Positions 63,481 to 64,000 of a stretch of DNA of 64,000 bases are shown here, in pieces. Origin of the DNA: Rhizoctonia solani (Eukaryota > Basidiomycota > Agaricomycetes > Cantharellales > Ceratobasidiaceae); NCBI RefSeq assembly GCF_016906535.1, contig NC_057372.1, positions 849,501 to 913,500 of the forward strand. Reading direction: 5' to 3'. Every line of letters starts with the position of its first letter. Within the stretch, counting starts at the first letter, position 1. Below the pieces are notes generated by a model. That model did no database searches and was not told the DNA's origin. It worked only from the letters and a program-made list of their open reading frames with translations. Both the position numbers and the translations under genes were made by a program.

Positions 63481-64000
63481 ATTTCATATGATAGGCTATC
63501 GATTCATGTTGATCTAGAGCACCACGGGGCAAATGTGACACCTGACATGTTTGCCTGCTCGAGTATTTCATACGTACACGCCTCTTGAAGGATATCTCAA
63601 GTCTTGCTGCGCATTCATCGAAGAGGGCCACGGCCCCGTTTCAGAGGCACCCCGATTTCGACCAGTGCGCCACGTGTGGATCAACGTCACCCTCGAGTCG
63701 GTTTATCACTGCTCGGCGGACCACTGAGCGCGCCAAGGGTCGCGGAATGATAGAATGCCTGTGGTTCTGAATTGAATTGAAAGTCGCGTTCATGGATTCG
63801 CTCCACTCTGGACACCCTTGGATACCAAGCTCTATGTTCTGGATGCACATCGAGTTCAAATTCGGCCAGTCCCACTATCGACCTAGGGGCATCGATTATC
63901 CGTGGCGGCGTAGAGCACGCTCGGGTGGCGTGTGCACATGTGTGGAGTGGCGTGGGGCGCAATCTGATCTTCCCGATCAAGTGTTGGTTGGCTGGTCGGG
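63481..64000. other. Right end of window, no supported gene
   Basis: A minus-strand frame 63687-63980 (97 residues, Pro/His/Arg-rich) could be part of a gene continuing beyond the window, but it has no recognisable domain. Nothing else supported. Confidence 0.3.

Overview
The window looks like nuclear DNA of a filamentous basidiomycete, most likely an Agaricomycete. Genes are dense and on both strands, with many introns of about 50-70 bases. The gene content fits too: a DUF6533 membrane protein, an N-terminal CBM1 on a GH27 alpha-galactosidase, a Mep1-type ammonium transporter, a GPH-type sucrose carrier and a fungal CAP/PR-1 protein. A Rhizoctonia/Ceratobasidium-like genome is my guess; it is not proven. 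I see no rRNA, tRNA, CRISPR array, transposon ORF or secondary-metabolite cluster.

Layout. 0-7 kb: a partial hypothetical gene, a membrane-anchored M24 Xaa-Pro peptidase, COX16 and a ten-exon GPH sugar carrier. 6.5-16 kb: an MFS sugar porter convergent with the GPH carrier, a multiply frameshifted delta-12 desaturase, a DUF6533 protein and the NatB subunit NAA20. 16-27 kb: a SAM methyltransferase, SCD6/LSM14, mitoribosomal MRPL3 (mL44) and two tandem HMG-box paralogues, all on the minus strand. 28-36 kb: adenylosuccinate synthetase, two tandem L-serine/threonine dehydratase paralogues and an unrecognised acidic protein. 36-47 kb: ammonium transporter, CBM1-GH27 alpha-galactosidase, DUF3602 protein, ThuA-domain protein and homocitrate synthase. 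47-56 kb: complex I NDUFB8-like subunit, PA2G4/EBP1, KEOPS subunit PCC1, RMI1, AP-3 beta adaptin and a coiled-coil hypothetical protein, mostly as tight divergent pairs. 56-64 kb: gene-poor, with a CAP protein and a VTT-domain (TMEM41-like) membrane protein.

Most genes are unrelated housekeeping functions. Local themes are carbon uptake (two sugar carriers, one alpha-galactosidase), nitrogen and amino-acid metabolism (ammonium transporter, paired serine dehydratases, homocitrate synthase) and paralogue pairs from local duplication.

The most notable structural observation is that many otherwise well-conserved genes carry an apparent one-base loss. I count at least 16, all restorable by adding one base and none needing a base removed. 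Essential genes are hit too. Residual consensus deletions in the assembly are the simplest explanation, so gene models here should be read with that in mind. Other notable items are a 7-nt microexon in the MFS sugar porter, a probable 3-nt microexon in the CAP gene, GC-AG introns, and a dehydratase paralogue whose PLP-binding loop has lost its usual Asn.
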